Below are positions 63,948-64,000 of a stretch of 64,000 nt of DNA, piece after piece (positions within the stretch are counted from its first letter, which is position 1; every line of letters starts with the position of its first letter). The notes beneath the pieces are model-generated. The model made no database searches, was not told where the DNA came from, and worked only from the letters and a program-made list of their open reading frames with translations. The position numbers were made by a program, and so were the translations under genes. Source of the stretch: an uncultured Emticicia sp. (lineage in GTDB: Bacteria > Bacteroidota > Bacteroidia > Cytophagales > Spirosomataceae); contig NZ_CALCZQ010000070.1 in the NCBI RefSeq assembly GCF_937903345.1, positions 1-64,000 of the forward strand. Reading direction: 5' to 3'.

Positions 63948-64000
63948 AAAATATTTGTCCAAAAAATGTAAAAAAGGGACGAATTAGGGACGATTTAGTT
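63948..64000. other. Right-edge sequence
   Basis: AT-rich, with two near-identical blocks (gggacgaatta, gggacgattta). Too short to interpret. Confidence 0.3.

Overview
The window comes from a low-GC Bacteroidota chromosome, most likely order Cytophagales (Spirosomaceae-like). This is inferred from the gene families: a PUR-alpha-type DUF3276 protein, RlpA, a eukaryote-type (GT3) glycogen synthase, LytTR/HisKA_2 signalling, a Reg_prop sensor kinase, a TonB-dependent receptor and Ig-like surface proteins. Several promoters also fit the Bacteroidota pattern TTG-N19..21-TAnnTTTG. No tRNA, rRNA or CRISPR array was seen.

Region 1 (1-18.2 kb) is mostly core genome: a DUF58 protein, RlpA, DUF3276, YchF, a MogA/MoaB-like protein, an Nfu scaffold, rplU-rpmA, a CBS-pair protein, an HNH/NUMOD4-like protein, an Mpl-type Mur ligase, arginine decarboxylase, a tiny lipoprotein, a GmhB-like phosphatase, a membrane fatty acid hydroxylase and a UPF1-like helicase. 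A frameshifted carboxypeptidase-regulatory-domain gene (5.4-6.5 kb) and a lysine-rich exported protein sit inside it.

Region 2 (18.2-27 kb) is a decaying accessory zone. It holds three copies of a roughly 95 bp hairpin repeat, a cold-shock domain protein with a signal peptide, an alginate-lyase-family gene cut by one TGA, a serine recombinase with four in-frame stops, an intact TPR histidine kinase/LytTR regulator pair, and the remnant of a second LytTR domain.

Region 3 (27-60.8 kb) is a co-directional plus-strand block and the main point of interest. It starts with glycogen synthase. A compact metabolic cluster follows: a DJ-1/PfpI protein overlapping a ThDP enzyme, a GMC oxidoreductase, eight genes carrying ten SnoaL/NTF2-like domains, a small membrane protein, a second DJ-1/PfpI protein, a VOC protein and an AGE-type epimerase. 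It runs directly into a partner-switching module (STAS, GlgX, STAS, RsbW-like kinase), then an nSTAND-WD40 protein, a TonB receptor, a GNAT, a translocase/HEAT/cyclic-nucleotide-fold fusion, a propeller sensor kinase without its phospho-acceptor histidine, a soluble histidine kinase, and a REC-SpoIIE phosphatase that could close the switching circuit. The inferred picture is a signal-controlled storage-carbohydrate and small-molecule pathway. No polyketide synthase is present that would explain so many SnoaL-like proteins.

Region 4 (60.8-64 kb) has a small outer-membrane-like protein, gene debris, a fourth degenerate copy of the hairpin repeat, and a tail-fibre-like repetitive surface protein whose 3' end looks frameshifted.
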